From positions 1 through 64,000 of the forward strand of contig JAUHYC010000001.1 in assembly GCA_030426685.1 (NCBI GenBank): a stretch of 64,000 bases of DNA. Direction: 5' to 3'. The stretch comes from Alphaproteobacteria bacterium (GTDB lineage: Bacteria; Pseudomonadota; Alphaproteobacteria; Rhodobacterales; Rhodobacteraceae). Under the pieces are notes generated by a model. The model did not search any database, was not told the origin of the DNA, and was given only the letters and a program-made list of their open reading frames with translations. Shown one piece after another: positions 41,299 to 50,428 of this stretch; the first letter of the stretch is position 1, and each line of letters opens with the position of its first letter. The position numbers were made by a program, and so were the translations under genes.

Positions 41299-43659
41299 TC
41301 ACCCGTTCATCGCCGCCCAGACGCGCGACGGGCTCACCGGCATGTCGATGTGATCGACCGCCCTGCCACCCGAGTTCAGCGCATCCAGAACCGCATTGAC
41401 CACCGCCGGCGGCGAACCGATCGCTCCGGCCTCGCCACAGCCCTTTACACCCAATGGATTATGGGTACACGGGGTCTGGCTGGAATGATCGACCCCATAG
41501 AACGGCACGTCGTCGGCGCGCGGCATGGCGTAATCCATGAAGGACGCGCTCAGCAACTGACCATTCTCGTCGTAGGCACAATTCTCCAACAACGCCTGAC
41601 CGATACCCTGACCGATACCGCCATGCACCTGGCCATCGACGATCATCGGGTTGACGATGTTGCCGAAGTCATCGGCGGCGGTGAAAGCTTCGATGCTGAC
41701 CTGTCCGGTCTCTGGATCGACCTCAACTTCACAGGCATAGGCGCCTGCTGGGAAGGTGAAGTTGGCCGGGTCGTAAAACGCGGTCTCCTCCAGTCCCGGC
41801 TCAACCTCCAGCGGGAAGTTATGCGGCACATAAGCCGTCAGGGTCACATCACCCCAGGCCACCGACTTATCGGTACCAGCGACACTGAACTGACCGTCCT
41901 TCAGCTCGATATCGGCCTCAGAAGCCTCGAGCAGATGCGCCGCGATCTTCTTGGCCTTGTCGATCACCTTCTCGGTTGCCTTGACCATGGCCGAGCCACA
42001 GACTGCAAGGCTACGCGAGCCATAGGTGCCCATGCCGAACGGAATTTTCGACGTGTCACCATGGACAATCTCGACCATCGACTCGTCGATGCCGATCATG
42101 TCGGCCACAACCTGCGGAAAGGCCGTCTCATGCCCCTGCCCGTGGCTGTGTGCACCAACCATGACGCTGATTGAGCCAGTAGCGTTCACTCGAACGGTGG
42201 CCGCATCATAGAGACCTGCGCGAGCCCCCAGCATACCGACGATGTTCGATGGTGCGATACCGCAGGCCTCGATATAGCAATTGACGCCCAGACCGCGCAG
42301 CTTACCCTTGGCCTCACTTTCCGCACGCCGCGCGGCAAAGCCCGCCAGATCAGCGGCGGCCTCGAGCTTGTCCATCGTCCCGTTATAGTCCCCGGTGTCA
42401 TAAGTCAGCGCCACCGGCGTGTCATAGGGGAATTGAGTAATGAAGTTTTGCCGCCGCAAGGCGATCGGATCGACCCCCAACTCGCGCGCCGCCTTATCGA
42501 TCACGCGCTCCAACTGAAACGTTGCCTCAGGACGGCCCGCGCCGCGATAGGCATCCACCGGCACCGTGTTGGTGAACATCGCCTTAACGTTCACCTGAAT
42601 GACCGGAGTTTTATAGTTGCCAGCCATTAGCGTGCCATGCAGCCAGGTCGGAACCGAACTGGAGAAGGTCGAAAGATAGGCACCCAAATTGGCGTAGGTG
42701 TTGGTGCGCAACCCGACAAAGTTGTTGTCTGCATCCAGCGCCAGTTCGATCGTGCTGACATGGTCGCGCCCCTGCGCATCCGACATGAACGCCTCTGACC
42801 GGCTGGCCGTCCACTTGACCGGACGGTTGCAAGCCTTGGCCGCGAAGGTGCAGAACGCCTCTTCTGCATAGTGGAAGATCTTGGTGCCAAAGCCGCCGCC
42901 CACATCGGGCGCCACCACACGGACTTTGTGCTCGGGCAGGCCCAGAACAAAGGCGCACATCAGCAGGCGGATCACATGCGGGTTCTGCGAGGTGGTATAG
43001 AGCGTATATTCATCGGTACCCCGGCTGTACTCGGCCACGGCCACGCGCGGCTCCATCGGGTTGGCGACCAGACGATTGTTGATCAGGTCCAGCGTAGTGA
43101 CATGGGCCGCGTTGGCGAAAACCTCGTCAACTTTTGCGTCATCGGCCTCGCCCAGTTGCCAATCATAGCAGATGTTGTTCTTCAGATCGTCATGGACAAG
43201 GGTTGCACCATCCTGCGCCGCCGCTTTCATATCCAGTACCGGCGTCAGTTCTTCGATATCCACTTCGATCGCCTCTGCGGCGTCGCGGGCCTGCTCCAGA
43301 CTGTCGGCCACAACCGCTGCAATCGGATCACCCACATGGCGCACCTTGCCCTGGGCCAAAATCGGGTGCGGTGGCTCTTGCATGGGGGCGCCGTGCTTGT
43401 CGGTCACTTCCCAGCCACAAGGCATACCACCCACGCCTTCGAAATCCTTACCAGTGAATACCTTGACCACGCCCGGCATGCCCTCGGCTGCAGATGTGTC
43501 AATATTGTTGATGCGTCCATGTGCGATGTCGGACCGCAGAAAATGTACGTAGGCCTGGCCATGTACGTTGATGTCGTCGGTGTAATTGCCTGCTCCGGTC
43601 AGAAAGCGCACGTCCTCGCGCCGCTTGGAACTGGCCCCGATGCCACTGTCTTTGGGCAT
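41299..43659 (-). CDS. coxL: CoxL-type molybdopterin-binding subunit (form II)
   Basis: A 786-residue catalytic subunit of a molybdenum hydroxylase. The active-site loop reads AYRGAGR (370-376), the form-II marker, not the AYXCSFR of proven aerobic CO dehydrogenases; the molybdenum-ligating Glu occurs in GCGEAGAIG. Oxidation of CO is therefore unproven and other carbon substrates (aldehydes, N-heterocycles) are possible. The normal N-terminus reads GASSKRREDVRFLTGAGNY. It is flanked by coxS (55 bases) and coxM, and by Mo-cofactor maturation genes. Confidence 0.92.
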   Translation of the reverse strand: MPKDSGIGASSKRREDVRFLTGAGNYTDDINVHGQAYVHFLRSDIAHGRINNIDTSAAEGMPGVVKVFTGKDFEGVGGMPCGWEVTDKHGAPMQEPPHPILAQGKVRHVGDPIAAVVADSLEQARDAAEAIEVDIEELTPVLDMKAAAQDGATLVHDDLKNNICYDWQLGEADDAKVDEVFANAAHVTTLDLINNRLVANPMEPRVAVAEYSRGTDEYTLYTTSQNPHVIRLLMCAFVLGLPEHKVRVVAPDVGGGFGTKIFHYAEEAFCTFAAKACNRPVKWTASRSEAFMSDAQGRDHVSTIELALDADNNFVGLRTNTYANLGAYLSTFSSSVPTWLHGTLMAGNYKTPVIQVNVKAMFTNTVPVDAYRGAGRPEATFQLERVIDKAARELGVDPIALRRQNFITQFPYDTPVALTYDTGDYNGTMDKLEAAADLAGFAARRAESEAKGKLRGLGVNCYIEACGIAPSNIVGMLGARAGLYDAATVRVNATGSISVMVGAHSHGQGHETAFPQVVADMIGIDESMVEIVHGDTSKIPFGMGTYGSRSLAVCGSAMVKATEKVIDKAKKIAAHLLEASEADIELKDGQFSVAGTDKSVAWGDVTLTAYVPHNFPLEVEPGLEETAFYDPANFTFPAGAYACEVEVDPETGQVSIEAFTAADDFGNIVNPMIVDGQVHGGIGQGIGQALLENCAYDENGQLLSASFMDYAMPRADDVPFYGVDHSSQTPCTHNPLGVKGCGEAGAIGSPPAVVNAVLDALNSGGRAVDHIDMPVSPSRVWAAMNG

Positions 43660-43714
43660 TGCTTGTTCTCCTCCCTGGGAAAAGAATTTTCGTCGAAAAT
43701 TCTCGGTCGCCGCT

Positions 43715-44200
43715 TCACTCGGCGGCGATGCTGGTGACGTCCTGACCGGAAGCGGCCATGATCGCCTTGACGATGTTGTGATACCCTGTGCATCGGCACA
43801 GGTTGCCTTCCAGATACTTCCGGATCTCAGCCTCGGACGGGCGCGGGTTCTCTTTCAGCAGAGCGGCGGCGCTCATCACCATGCCCGGAGTGCAGAATCC
43901 GCATTGCAGCCCGTGGTGATCCTGAAAGGCCTGCTGAATGGTATTGAGTGTGCCATCTTCGGCCGCCTGACCTTCAATCGTGCCAACCTCAGCCCCTTCG
44001 GCCTCCAACGCCAACATGTTGCACGATTTCACCGCCTCGCCATTCACATGCACAACACATGCGCCGCACTGCGCGGTGTCGCAACCCACATGGGTACCGG
44101 TCAGCGCAAGGTGATCGCGCAGAAAGCTGGACAGCAGCGTCCGGCCCTCAACATCCCCGCTAACGGCCTTCCCGTTCACGGTCATTGAGACCTGTGTCAT
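43715..44200 (-). CDS. coxS: CoxS-type 2Fe-2S subunit
   Basis: A 161-residue electron-transfer subunit with two [2Fe-2S] clusters: Cys40, 45, 48 and 60 (plant-ferredoxin type) and Cys100, 103, 135 and 137 in CGFC and CRC. Both sets are complete. It moves electrons from the Mo site of CoxL to the FAD of CoxM. It is the first gene of the coxSLM order and has a 154-base gap to the preceding molybdopterin-binding gene. Confidence 0.95.
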   Translation of the reverse strand: MTQVSMTVNGKAVSGDVEGRTLLSSFLRDHLALTGTHVGCDTAQCGACVVHVNGEAVKSCNMLALEAEGAEVGTIEGQAAEDGTLNTIQQAFQDHHGLQCGFCTPGMVMSAAALLKENPRPSEAEIRKYLEGNLCRCTGYHNIVKAIMAASGQDVTSIAAE

Positions 44201-44354
44201 AAGATCCTCCCAGTTTTGAGTTTTTTCCTTGGCCCCGAGTTAAACACGGGAAATTTTGTTTGAGAACAAAAATATTTGCCGGTTTTTTGCCAGTTTCACA
44301 GCGCAGCCCAAATATGATGGTGCAAAGCGGTGAAAGGGCAAAAATGCCGTGGCG

Positions 44355-45356
44355 TCACTTGATCTTTGCCGCCCTCGGCTGGGGTCTGCTGGGAATTTCC
44401 TTCAACAGCCCTCCTACTCCCATCGCGGCTATGTCGGCCCCGGTTGTTTCAATGCCGCAGGCCACACGCGACAGAACCCAATCAGCCCCATTCAGTGCGG
44501 GTGAACGTGCGCATCCGGGTAACCCTATGACGGGACGACCCCGCAATCCACCGAGAAACAACAAGTTTCCTGGATCAACGGGCATCCCGAACCTGTCCAC
44601 CTTACCCCCAGCCAACCGCAAGGCTGCCGGTGCAACGTCGTTTTCGTCGGATGTGGCCGAGCCGGTGAGTATCATTGCAAGGTCACCCTCAAGCGACGCC
44701 AGTGCCTCAGCAAGCTCACCCGTGCGATGCGGCACGACCTGAACTTCGGTCAATTTCATTCCCAGCGCTTCGACCCGACCTCGAATCGCCGCAATCCCCT
44801 TTTCGTTAGGCGGGCCGCCGGGGATATCGGTTACGATCAGACCCGCGGTCCGGTATTCCGGCGCGGACAATCGGATTGCCCCGTGCGCCAGTTCAGACGC
44901 TCGCCGCACGTCGGCGTGAGGAACGGCGTATGAAATCACCTTGATCGTCGCGACCATACCGCCCGCGCCCATTTGCTGGTATTGCGGCACCGTCGCCACG
45001 GTGATCATCGGGTGAACCTGATTGAACCGTTGCAGCGCGTTTACGTCTAGCACCACAACACTCGGCCCGTCGGCCAAAAGATTGACCCGTCCTGTAAACG
45101 CCTTGGTCACGCGCAGATTGGCCTTTTCAGGGCTCGGGACGAGTGCGGCAGCCAGAAGCGTTGCCGCCTCGTCTTCGTGGCAATCGCCGGGTTCCAACCG
45201 GGCGACAATCACTTCCGCCAGATCAGAACGTTCCAGTGTCGCAATATGCTCGGCCGTCAGCGTGGTTCCCTTACGCAATTTTTGCCCCCCGACTTTAACC
45301 GAATGGGCCAAAATGGCTCCGCTGGCTTGAGCGAGAGGAACGGGGCCGAACTTCAC
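44355..45356 (-). CDS. Molybdopterin-binding protein (MoeA/MogA-like)
   Basis: A 333-residue cytoplasmic protein of the molybdopterin-binding superfamily. The N-terminal half has GTTLTAEHIATLERSD and the GAILAHSVKVGGQKLRKG segment similar to MoeA, while LTGSATSDENDVAPAALRLAGG is like the molybdopterin-binding loop. Expected role: insertion or delivery of Mo cofactor to CoxL. It starts with GTG at 45356 overlapping the stop of the upstream xdhC gene (GTGA). Confidence 0.8.
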   Translation of the reverse strand: MKFGPVPLAQASGAILAHSVKVGGQKLRKGTTLTAEHIATLERSDLAEVIVARLEPGDCHEDEAATLLAAALVPSPEKANLRVTKAFTGRVNLLADGPSVVVLDVNALQRFNQVHPMITVATVPQYQQMGAGGMVATIKVISYAVPHADVRRASELAHGAIRLSAPEYRTAGLIVTDIPGGPPNEKGIAAIRGRVEALGMKLTEVQVVPHRTGELAEALASLEGDLAMILTGSATSDENDVAPAALRLAGGKVDRFGMPVDPGNLLFLGGLRGRPVIGLPGCARSPALNGADWVLSRVACGIETTGADIAAMGVGGLLKEIPSRPQPRAAKIK

Positions 45357-46321
45357 GCCTTGCCTCGCAAAACAGCAGTCATCTCTGCCAGAATCGCAAC
45401 CGCGATCTCAGCGGGATCTGCCGCCCCGATATCGAGCCCGACCGGACCGTGAATACGCCCGATCTGCGTTTCGGTAAATCCGGCCTGCTTCATCCGCTCG
45501 ACACGCTTTGCATGCGTGCGTGTCGAGCCGAGTGCACCGATATAAAATACACCGGCATTCAACGCGGCCTCGAGCGCGGGGTCATCCAGCTTGGGGTCAT
45601 GAGTCAGCAATACCAGAGCCGTGCGCGAATCCAGACCCAGCCTTGTGACGGCCTCGTCCGGCCAATCGGTCAGGATGGTTTCGCCTGGAAAACGCGCATC
45701 CGATGCGAATGCCTCTCGCGGATCGACAATCGCCGGATCATATCCCGCGATCCGCGCCATCGGAACCAGCGCCTGTGTGATATGCACGGCACCCACCACA
45801 ATCAATCGCAACGGAGGGTTATGCACCGCGACAAAGGTCTGCCCGTCTTCTTCAAACCCCGAACGATCCATGCGCATGCGCTCGGCATATGCGTTGCGGC
45901 GCAGGGCGCGATGGCCAGTTTCGACGTTGACTTCATAAGCCATCGGTTCGCGCCGGGCACGGGCCGCGACCAGTTCGGCCAGCATCGGCTCGGGGAGAAC
46001 CTTCCCGATTGGTTCGACCAACACCCGGATCGTGCCGCCGCAGGCCAATCCGACGGCAAAGGCATCTTCGTCGCTGACCCCGAATTCCAGCAGTCGCGCT
46101 TCGCCTTCTTCAATGGCCTCCAACGCCTCGACAATCACCGCGCCTTCAACGCATCCGCCCGATACCGACCCCTCGATTCGACCTTCGCCCGCTATGACCA
46201 GTTGCGCCCCCACGCGACGCGGCGCACTGCCCCAGGTCTCAACCACGGTGGCAAGGGCCGCACCTTTGCCGGCGCGATACCAGTTCAATGCGGTTTCCGG
46301 GCTGCTGTCGAATCGTTCCAT
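45353..46321 (-). CDS. XdhC/CoxI-family molybdenum cofactor maturation protein
   Basis: A 322-residue protein of the XdhC/CoxI family that sulfurates or inserts the Mo cofactor of hydroxylases. The N-terminal part has GSAPRRVGAQLVI and GSVSGGCVEGAVI, and the C-terminal Rossmann half has YIGALGSTRTHAKRVERMKQAGF and IHGPVGLDIGAADPAEIAVAILAEM. It is the first gene of a run of four (xdhC, molybdopterin-binding, coxS, coxL) in this half of the cluster and is divergent from a small secreted-protein gene. Confidence 0.9.
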   Translation of the reverse strand: MERFDSSPETALNWYRAGKGAALATVVETWGSAPRRVGAQLVIAGEGRIEGSVSGGCVEGAVIVEALEAIEEGEARLLEFGVSDEDAFAVGLACGGTIRVLVEPIGKVLPEPMLAELVAARARREPMAYEVNVETGHRALRRNAYAERMRMDRSGFEEDGQTFVAVHNPPLRLIVVGAVHITQALVPMARIAGYDPAIVDPREAFASDARFPGETILTDWPDEAVTRLGLDSRTALVLLTHDPKLDDPALEAALNAGVFYIGALGSTRTHAKRVERMKQAGFTETQIGRIHGPVGLDIGAADPAEIAVAILAEMTAVLRGKA

Positions 46322-46526
46322 AGAGACCTCCGATCCTGTCCCGGATCAACATAGTTAGCTTTGCAGTAATGAAAAGCGTTCGGAATTCAGAGACCCTGGC
46401 GCAGACGCACCGAATGCCCGTTCACATTCACAGAGCATTGATTGTCTTCAGGCACCGAACTAGCCTCTGCGTATCGCCTGAATACGGGCGAGCAAATTGG
46501 TTTTATTTCAGAACGGAGACAGCAAT

Positions 46527-47027
46527 TTGAAACGCATCTTAGCATTGGGAGCGATAGCCGGGCTGATAGCAGCCACAGCTGGCTATGCGGATACATACCT
46601 GAAATATGGCGAAGTCGAAGGCTGGAAGGTCTTTGTCGACGAGACCAAGAAATCCTGCCTGATCGAAGCCATTGACGACGATGAGAACGTTGTCCAGATG
46701 GGCCTGACCGAGGATCGTGGCGTTGGTTATGTTGGCGTTTTCACGAAGGCTAAAACCAACATCAAGGCCGGTGAGAAAGAAGCCGTCGCCATACTGATTG
46801 GTGACAACATCTATGTCGGCGAAGCGACCGGCATGAAGGGCAATATCACCAAGGGCTATTCCGGGGGCTATGTCTTGTCGGATGACCCGCAATTCGCCGA
46901 CGACCTCGCTAAAAAGAAGGTCATGGTGGTGTTTCCAGAGAAAGAGTTTGCTTTCACCGTCGATCTGACCGGCACTTACAAGGCCATGGAAATGGCGCGG
47001 AAGTGCAACGAAGAGCAGCTCTCGTAA
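46527..47027 (+). CDS. Secreted protein of unknown function inserted in the cox cluster
   Basis: A 166-residue exported protein: signal peptide (KRILALGAIAGLIAATAGYA) followed by a soluble domain starting DTYLKYGEVEGWKVFVDETKKS. It has two cysteines (SCLIE and RKCNE), suggesting a disulfide, and a distant resemblance to IalB-like or DUF1176 secreted domains, which I cannot confirm. I start at TTG 46527 because GGAG is 9 bases upstream. It is on the opposite strand to all cox genes and ends one base before the coxE stop. Confidence 0.6.
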   Translation: MKRILALGAIAGLIAATAGYADTYLKYGEVEGWKVFVDETKKSCLIEAIDDDENVVQMGLTEDRGVGYVGVFTKAKTNIKAGEKEAVAILIGDNIYVGEATGMKGNITKGYSGGYVLSDDPQFADDLAKKKVMVVFPEKEFAFTVDLTGTYKAMEMARKCNEEQLS

Positions 47028-48287
47028 TCATCCCGCGGAAAGCGCGGCCATCAGCCGTGCTTTCTGCCCCTGATCCTCGGGATCAGAGATAACTTTGGCC
47101 AGATCCTCCAGCGATGCAATCGAATGCCCGGCGCGGAAGCTGTCGACATGCGGCAGCATGGTTCTGACCCCCTGCGCTTTTGGGGCAAACCCGTCCCAGC
47201 GCAGCAGCGGATTCAGCCAGATCAGGCGCTTGGATGACAGGTGGAGCCGTTCGATCTCCTTCTCCAACTGCGCGGGTGCACCGCGTTCCAGACCGTCGGT
47301 AATCAGCAGCACGACCGCGCCCTGCCCCATGACCCGGCGCGACCAGTCGCGGTTGAACTGGTGCAGGCACTCTCCGATCCGGGTGCCGCCTTCCCAATCC
47401 TGTGCTTCAGAGCCGGCGGCAGCGAGCGCTGCATCGACATCGCGTTGATGCAAATGACGGGTAATATTGGTGAGGCGCGTACCAAAGGTAAACGCATGCA
47501 CCGTGGCCCACCCCGCGCCTTTGGCATTCGAGACTGTGTGCAGGAAATGCAGGATGATACGGCTGTATTGACTCATTGACCCCGAAATGTCGCACAACGC
47601 CACAAGGTTCGGCCAGCGTGGTTTGGGTTTGCGCAACGCGATCTCGTGCAATTCGCCACCCTGACGCATGGCGGCCCGCAGAGTGCGCGCACGGTCGATG
47701 CGGTGGCCCAGATGACTGGCCTGCGCCCGGCGTGAGGCGATGGGTTCGACCGGTAGGGTTAATCGCGCAAGCATGCGTTTGGCCTGAGCAATTTCCTCGG
47801 TGCTCATCTGTTCAAAATCTAGGCTGCGAAGGCGTTCTTCAGAGGATGCCGTTTGAGTCACGTCAATCTCGATCTCAGTCTCACCATCCTGTTCCGACAC
47901 ATCAGGTTGTTCCCGCTCGACCCCGTCCAGCAAAGCCTCAGCGGCGCGTTTCTCACCGGCATCCGCTTTGCGTTCCTCCTGCACGCCGCGAATGGCGGGC
48001 AGCATCATCGCCATCATATGCTCCATATAACGTGGATCGCGCCAGTAGAGGCGAAAGACCTGCGCGAAAACAGCTCGGTGTTCGGGGCGGCTCACGAAGC
48101 AGGCGTGCAACGTCCAATAGAAGTCCTGCCTCTTTGTGAAACCTGCCGCCTGAACTGCACGAATGGCATCAACCACACGCCCGGTACCGATGGGTAGACC
48201 CGCCTTGCGCAGGGCCCGGGCGAAATGGGTGATGTTCTGTGCCAGTTTGGGGTTACCGGGGATATCGAGCGGCAGTTCTTCAGCCAT
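47028..48287 (-). CDS. coxE: CoxE-type VWA protein
   Basis: A 419-residue VWA_CoxE protein, partner of the MoxR ATPase CoxD. The MIDAS motif is complete in LCDISGSMSQYS with the usual Thr/Asp sites downstream (DGLERGAPA). In Oligotropha CoxD and CoxE are required for functional cluster assembly at the CoxL Mo-Cu site. I start at ATG 48287 (MAEELPLDIPG); the frame continues upstream into the repeat copy C. CoxD lies upstream, with only the repeat (about 58 bases) between. Confidence 0.9.
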   Translation of the reverse strand: MAEELPLDIPGNPKLAQNITHFARALRKAGLPIGTGRVVDAIRAVQAAGFTKRQDFYWTLHACFVSRPEHRAVFAQVFRLYWRDPRYMEHMMAMMLPAIRGVQEERKADAGEKRAAEALLDGVEREQPDVSEQDGETEIEIDVTQTASSEERLRSLDFEQMSTEEIAQAKRMLARLTLPVEPIASRRAQASHLGHRIDRARTLRAAMRQGGELHEIALRKPKPRWPNLVALCDISGSMSQYSRIILHFLHTVSNAKGAGWATVHAFTFGTRLTNITRHLHQRDVDAALAAAGSEAQDWEGGTRIGECLHQFNRDWSRRVMGQGAVVLLITDGLERGAPAQLEKEIERLHLSSKRLIWLNPLLRWDGFAPKAQGVRTMLPHVDSFRAGHSIASLEDLAKVISDPEDQGQKARLMAALSAG

Positions 48288-48293
48288 CAACTT

Positions 48294-48345
48294 CCATGGG
48301 GGCTCTGCCCCCATACCCCCGGAGTATTCGGGAAAAGATGAAGCA
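48294..48345 (-). repeat. REP-like palindromic element, copy C
   Basis: The minus strand has CTTCATCTTTTCCCGAATAC then TCCGGGGG and ATGGGGGC with GCCCCCAT (stem 48296-48303 with 48307-48314). The plan is that of copies A and B, though the AT-rich link is more diverged. It separates coxD and coxE. Confidence 0.6.
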
Positions 48346-49254
48346 TCAGGCAGGTTCAAGTGTGGCTTTGGCTTCATCCAAAATACGCTTGGCCTCAGAG
48401 CCCTGCAATTTCTGGATGTCGTCCTGGTATTTCAGGATCGCGCCCAGCGTGTCGCCTATCACCTCGGGGCTGAGGTTGATCACGTCGAGGGCCAGTAGGC
48501 ATTTGGCCCAGTCAATCGTCTCTGCCACGCCCGGTTTCTTGAACAGGTCCTCCGTGCGCAGACGTTGGACAAAGGCCACCACCTCGCGGCTGAGTGCTTC
48601 GGCCGCTTCAGGCGCGCGGGCGTGCAGGATTTCTATCTCGCGGTCGAAGTCGGGATAATCGACCCAATGGTAAAGGCAGCGGCGCTTGAGGGCATCATGC
48701 ACCTCGCGCGTACGGTTTGAGGTCAAAATGACAATTGGCGGTTCGGGTGCTTTCACGGTGCCAAGCTCGGGGATGGTGACCTGAAAATCACTGAGCGCTT
48801 CGAGCAAAAAGGCCTCGAACGGTTCATCCGTGCGGTCAAGTTCATCGATCAACAGGACGGGTGCTCCGTTTTCATCGGGGCGCATGGCCTGCAGCAAGGG
48901 GCGTTCAATCAGGTAGTCGTCCGAGAACAGTTCGGCCTGTAACACGTTGCGGTCCGCGCCGCCCGACGCTTCGGCGGTGCGGATCGCCACCATTTGCGCC
49001 GGGAAGTTCCATTCATATACCGCCGTGGAGGCGTCCAACCCTTCGTAGCATTGCAGCCGGATCAGACGGCGGTTCAACCCGGCGGCCAGCGCTTTGGCGA
49101 TTTCGGTCTTGCCGACGCCCGCCTCGCCCTCCAGAAACAGCGGACGGCCGAGTTTCAGTGAAAGGAACACGACCGTGGCCAGCGCTCGCCCGCAGACATA
49201 TCCTTGGTCGTTCAGCAGATCCTGCACGGCATCGATGGAATTTGGCTGCGTCAT
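48346..49254 (-). CDS. coxD: CoxD-type MoxR AAA+ ATPase
   Basis: A 302-residue MoxR-family ATPase. Walker A GEAGVGKTEIAKAL is near residues 42-55, Walker B VLLIDELDRTDE is near 133, and sensor-type VILTSNRTREVHDALKRRC follows. It is expected to remodel CoxL or its cofactor with the VWA partner CoxE. It is the most upstream gene of the minus-strand cox run, and is divergent from pyrC. Confidence 0.92.
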   Translation of the reverse strand: MTQPNSIDAVQDLLNDQGYVCGRALATVVFLSLKLGRPLFLEGEAGVGKTEIAKALAAGLNRRLIRLQCYEGLDASTAVYEWNFPAQMVAIRTAEASGGADRNVLQAELFSDDYLIERPLLQAMRPDENGAPVLLIDELDRTDEPFEAFLLEALSDFQVTIPELGTVKAPEPPIVILTSNRTREVHDALKRRCLYHWVDYPDFDREIEILHARAPEAAEALSREVVAFVQRLRTEDLFKKPGVAETIDWAKCLLALDVINLSPEVIGDTLGAILKYQDDIQKLQGSEAKRILDEAKATLEPA

Positions 49255-49390
49255 GTGATCCCCTCATTTGCTGGGTCCAAAAGGTCATGGAGGCGTGTGC
49301 GCGTCAAGTCCCCGGCCTTTTAGGGAAATACGGCGATCCGATGAGTTGACAAGGCTTTTCCCCCCGCACCGGCTGTGCTAGCGGGAAGCC

Positions 49391-50428
49391 ATGACCGATA
49401 CCCTCACGATCCGCCGCCCCGACGACTGGCATTTGCACCTGCGCGATGGCGCAATGTTGCAGGCTGTCCTGCCCGAAACCGCACGCCATTTCGCCCGCGC
49501 AATCATTATGCCGAACCTTGTGCCGCCGGTTGTACACGGTGATCAGGCCGCCGCCTATCGCGATCGCATCATGGCCGCCCTGCCCGAGGGCATGACATTC
49601 GAGCCGCTGATGACCCTCTATCTGACCGAGGACACGGATGCCGACGATGTAGCAGCCGCCCATGCCAGCGGGCTGATCAAGGCGGTCAAGCTGTATCCGG
49701 CGGGTGCTACGACCAATTCGGCCTCAGGGGTGCGCGACTTTGACAAGGTGCGTCCCGTTCTCGAAAAGATGGCCGAGATCGGATTGCCGCTCTGCGTTCA
49801 TGGTGAAGTCACGGATGCTGAGATTGACATCTTCGACCGCGAGGCGGTTTTCATCGACCGTGTTCTGGATCCGATCCGCAAGGCAACCCCCGGTCTGCGC
49901 GTGGTGATGGAGCATATCACGACCTCAAACGGCGTCGATTATGTGAAAGCCAATGACACGGATCTGGGTGCGACGATTACGGCGCATCACCTGATCATCA
50001 ACCGCAACCACATACTGGTTGGAGGCATCAAGCCTCACTATTACTGTCTGCCCGTCGCCAAGCGCGAAGAGCACCGGCTGACCCTTCTGGCTGCGGCCAC
50101 ATCAGGGGATGCGCGGTTTTTTCTGGGCACCGACAGTGCGCCACATACGGATGCAAACAAGGAAATGGCCTGTGGTTGCGCGGGATGTTTCACCGCGACG
50201 AATACAATGTCGCTGGTGGCCGAAATGTTTGACCGCGAGGGCGCGTTGGACAGGTTGGAAGGGTTCGTGTCGCTCAACGGGCCGTCGTTCTACGGCCTGC
50301 CGGTGAACGCGGAGACAATCACGCTGACAAAGGGTGCACCGGTGGAATACCCGTCCAGGATCGAAACCGGTGACGGCCCGGTTACGGTGTTCGACCCCGG
50401 GTTTCCGCTGCACTGGCGCGTGAGCTAG
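49391..50428 (+). CDS. pyrC: Dihydroorotase (class II)
   Basis: A 345-residue pyrimidine-biosynthesis enzyme that cyclises carbamoyl aspartate. Metal-binding WHLHLRDG is at residues 13-20, the carboxylated Lys is in [14 protein letters not shown], and metal His residues occur in VHGEV and THHL-type [11 protein letters not shown]. The C-terminal active-site Asp lies in GTDSAPHT. The length and motifs mark the class II monofunctional form. It is monocistronic; its stop overlaps the MmgE/PrpD stop by 4 bases. Confidence 0.96.
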   Translation: MTDTLTIRRPDDWHLHLRDGAMLQAVLPETARHFARAIIMPNLVPPVVHGDQAAAYRDRIMAALPEGMTFEPLMTLYLTEDTDADDVAAAHASGLIKAVKLYPAGATTNSASGVRDFDKVRPVLEKMAEIGLPLCVHGEVTDAEIDIFDREAVFIDRVLDPIRKATPGLRVVMEHITTSNGVDYVKANDTDLGATITAHHLIINRNHILVGGIKPHYYCLPVAKREEHRLTLLAAATSGDARFFLGTDSAPHTDANKEMACGCAGCFTATNTMSLVAEMFDREGALDRLEGFVSLNGPSFYGLPVNAETITLTKGAPVEYPSRIETGDGPVTVFDPGFPLHWRVS

